Source: Spirochaetaceae bacterium
GTDB lineage: Bacteria > Spirochaetota > Spirochaetia > Treponematales > Breznakiellaceae
Assembly: GCA_031257995.1 (NCBI GenBank)
Contig: JAIRNN010000142.1
Span: forward strand, 1 to 7,172
DNA length: 7,172 bases
Direction: 5' to 3'
Within the stretch, counting starts at the first letter, position 1. The number at the start of each line of letters is the position of its first letter. Below, one piece after another: positions 6,277 through 7,172 of this stretch. The notes below the pieces were generated by a model. That model was not told the DNA's origin and made no database searches. It saw only the letters and a program-made list of their open reading frames with translations. The translations under genes and the position numbers were made by a program.

Positions 6277-6594
6277 TTATGCGCTTTCCCCGTCCCCTGC
6301 ATCAAGCGTTTCCACATCAGGCTCTTCTACCGCCGGTTTTTTTGCCGCCTGATACTTGACCTTCCGCCCCTTTTTCAGCAGATTGGTCGCAAAAACGATG
6401 ACCGTACAGACCACCCCCGCAAGAAATGCTCCCAGCGTCCACACAATAACGGACACCTGCATGTCCTGCGAGCCGAAACCGAGCCTCAGATCGAAGCGCG
6501 TCTCCCAGTTGAAACCGAGAAACAGCCCCAAACAAAGAACGACGACAAACAGCAACGCTAACAACACAATACGGCGCATACTCATACCCCACAT
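6277..6594 (-). CDS. LapA-type (DUF1049) small membrane protein
   Basis: This 105-residue inner-membrane protein has two hydrophobic helices: about 9-28 (IVLLALLFVVVLCLGLFLGF) and about 47-69 (VSVIVWTLGAFLAGVVCTVIVFATN). The NW just after the first helix, the short loop and the basic LLKKGRK after the second fit the LapA-domain family. In E. coli, LapA works with LapB, a TPR protein, in control of lipopolysaccharide synthesis. Here the next gene also encodes a TPR-like protein, but that one is secreted, so it is not an obvious LapB. The C-terminal 35 residues form an acidic, disordered-looking tail. The ATG at 6594 has AAAGGGG six bases upstream; ATGs at 6585 and 6579 are possible alternatives. 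It is the first gene of the four-gene operon, behind a candidate promoter at 6662-6690. Confidence 0.75.
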   Translation of the reverse strand: MWGMSMRRIVLLALLFVVVLCLGLFLGFNWETRFDLRLGFGSQDMQVSVIVWTLGAFLAGVVCTVIVFATNLLKKGRKVKYQAAKKPAVEEPDVETLDAGDGESA

Positions 6595-6598
6595 TCAA

Positions 6599-6614
6599 CG
6601 CCCCTTTGCGGGCG
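6599..6614 (-). promoter_or_regulatory. Small hairpin masking the ribosome binding site of the first operon gene
   Basis: On the minus strand CGCCC and GGGCG pair across a 6-nt loop. The GGGG of the ribosome binding site (6601-6604) lies mainly in the 3' arm, so folding would limit initiation at the ATG at 6594. It might be regulatory or chance in GC-rich sequence. Confidence 0.3.
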
Positions 6615-6661
6615 CGATTATTTTTTCTCTCTAACGTGGAGAAAGTTTCCCCAACACAGAA

Positions 6662-6690
6662 AACATATCACACTCAATCGTTTTTGAAAA
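6662..6690 (-). promoter_or_regulatory. Candidate promoter of the lapA-like/TPR/receptor/lipoprotein operon
   Basis: On the minus strand TTTTCA (6685-6690) and TATGTT (6662-6667) are 17 bp apart, each matching the sigma70 consensus at four of six bases. The start near 6655 would give a leader of about 60 nt. It is the best candidate directly upstream of the operon. Confidence 0.35.
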
Positions 6691-6707
6691 GGAGGGGGTG
6701 CCCCTGT

Positions 6708-6813
6708 GGGGAATTGAAAATGGAAAGCGGATAATGGAAAATGACAGGAGTGAACCGTGCAGCCTCCAAAACGCGCTCATTATCCATTTTGAATTATCAA
6801 TTTTCCATTCCCC
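6708..6813. repeat. Imperfect long inverted repeat (MITE-like)
   Basis: The left arm (6708-6744) and right arm (6777-6813) match as reverse complements at 28 of 37 positions, starting with GGGGAAT and ending with ATAATG-like A/T-rich motifs. A 32-bp unpaired centre separates them. The outer ends merge with small GC hairpins: CCCC-TGT-GGGG (6701-6711) and TTCCCCC-GAA-GGGGGAA (6808-6824). No open frame of a transposase lies inside, so it would be a non-autonomous element or a fossil. The target duplication is not evident. Confidence 0.5.
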
Positions 6814-6824
6814 CGAAGGGGGAA
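6808..6824. repeat. Perfect 7-bp hairpin with GAA triloop
   Basis: TTCCCCC (6808-6814) pairs with GGGGGAA (6818-6824). It adjoins the inverted repeat at 6708-6813 and is followed by a 13-mer (6825-6837) that also occurs at 354-366. Confidence 0.6.
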
Positions 6825-6865
6825 GCCCCCGCAACGCCTCGCATTGATCACGGGCTTCATCACGG

Positions 6866-6963
6866 GGAATCGCAGATGACACGGATTAAGAGAAGCCCGC
6901 CGTGAAAAATCAGCATATATCCGTGTCATCCACATCGCCATGTATGGCGCCATCTGTGGTTCC
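6866..6963. repeat. Nested inverted-repeat element
   Basis: The outer arms, GGAATCGCAGATG (6866-6878) and CATCTGTGGTTCC (6951-6963), pair at 11 of 13 positions. The inner arms, GATGACACGGAT (6875-6886) and ATCCGTGTCATC (6919-6930), are exact complements. A third small hairpin, CGCCAT-GT-ATGGCG, sits at 6936-6949. Sequences of the type 'CAGATGACACGGAT...ATCCGTGTCATCTG' occur as dispersed intergenic repeats in several phyla; this looks like a member of that kind. No coding frame is supported here. Confidence 0.6.
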
Positions 6964-6968
6964 TGTAA

Positions 6969-7008
6969 CTTTTTTCATCTTTTTTCACTTTTTTCACGTT
7001 TTTTTTAG
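6969..7008 (+). repeat. T-rich tandem stretch of 9-11 bp units
   Basis: The units CTTTTTTCAT, CTTTTTTCAC and TTTTTTCAC follow one another, then GTTTTTTTTAG. The near-helical period of T-tracts would give intrinsically bent DNA just upstream of the promoter candidate at 7019-7047, and T-rich sequence there could act as an UP element. Confidence 0.5.
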
Positions 7009-7018
7009 GGTACCCCGC

Positions 7019-7047
7019 TTGCACATTTTTCGCGTAACCATTACAAT
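7019..7047 (+). promoter_or_regulatory. Plus-strand promoter candidate facing the repeat array
   Basis: TTGCAC (7019-7024) is followed after 17 bp by TACAAT (7042-7047), five of six -10 consensus bases. The predicted start is at about 7054-7055, which coincides with an ATG at 7055. A 6-bp inverted repeat, AACCAT-TACA-ATGGTT (7036-7051), is centred on the -10 and could be an operator. Confidence 0.4.
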
Positions 7048-7054
7048 GGTTCTC

Positions 7055-7172
7055 ATGCTCTCGACAAGAACCGAAAAGACAGCATACGCCCTTCAGGGCT
7101 TCAGGGCTTCAGGGCTTCAGGGCTTCAGGGCTTCAGGGCTTCAGGGCTTCAGGGCTTCAGGGCTTCAGGGCT
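7055..7172 (+). CDS. Possible start of a repeat-containing gene, cut by the right edge
   Basis: A plus-strand frame opens at ATG 7055 and stays open to the window end (39 codons). It reads MLSTRTEKTAYA, then cycles of LQGFRASG. The cycle arises because an 8-bp unit repeated three times is 24 bases, or eight codons; all three plus frames of the array give the same octapeptide with no stop, so the open frame is partly a property of the repeat. There is no Shine-Dalgarno site; initiation would have to be leaderless, which the promoter at 7019-7047 allows. No family is recognised. It may be a real gene with a phase-variable repeat, or non-coding. Confidence 0.2.
   Translation, partial: MLSTRTEKTAYALQGFRASGLQGFRASGLQGFRASGLQG
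7091..7172. repeat. Octanucleotide tandem repeat array, at least 10 perfect copies
   Basis: The unit CTTCAGGG repeats without a single change from 7091 to the window end: ten complete copies plus two bases. The left boundary is sharp, since the base at 7090 breaks the period, and the right boundary lies outside. Perfect identity of copies implies recent expansion by slipped-strand mispairing or active homogenisation. Because 8 is not a multiple of 3, each gain or loss of one copy would shift any reading frame passing through. Confidence 0.95.

Noticed and set aside
6631..6882. 83-codon minus-strand frame
   Set aside because: It runs through the imperfect inverted repeat and its hairpins; the peptide is a translation of repeat arms.
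7091..7172. CRISPR array
   Set aside because: The units are 8 bp and directly abutting with no spacers; this is a simple tandem repeat.

Overview
The window looks like part of a diderm (Gram-negative-type) bacterial chromosome. Every well-supported gene lies on the minus strand, so the genes read from high to low coordinates. A TonB-dependent receptor, a putative lipoprotein with a relaxed lipobox (F-Y-S-C), a secreted TPR-like protein and a LapA-type membrane protein would suit a Treponema-like spirochaete. That placement is a guess; the sequence contains no taxonomic marker gene.

Layout. (1) 1-702 holds a possible 3' end of a plus-strand gene entering from the left edge. A non-coding stretch follows with GC-rich palindromes, two well-formed minus-strand promoters that drive no recognisable gene, and a weak terminator for the nitroreductase gene. 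(2) 703-2324 is an AT-rich two-gene module: an AraC-family regulator with an AraC_N-like N-terminal part, then a nitroreductase-family flavoprotein. Between them lie two tandem 21-bp near-repeats, the nearer overlapping the weak -35 region of an extended -10 promoter. This is the classic layout of an AraC-type activator target, so the regulator probably controls the adjacent nitroreductase. (3) 2337-6594 is a GC-richer, tightly coupled operon: LapA-like protein, secreted TPR-like protein, TonB-dependent receptor, lipoprotein. Its junctions are a 3-nt gap, a 4-nt ATGA overlap and a 1-nt TGATG overlap. It probably makes an outer-membrane uptake or surface complex of unknown substrate. (4) 6595-7172 has no confident gene. 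It carries the operon promoter, several inverted-repeat elements, a T-rich tandem stretch, a plus-strand promoter candidate, and an array of at least ten copies of an 8-bp unit running off the right edge.

The most interesting signals are the AraC-type operator at 1324-1365, the octanucleotide array at 7091-7172 inside an open plus-strand frame that may start leaderless at 7055, and the promoter-plus-palindrome region at 217-509, which may encode a structured RNA or be a mobile repeat element.
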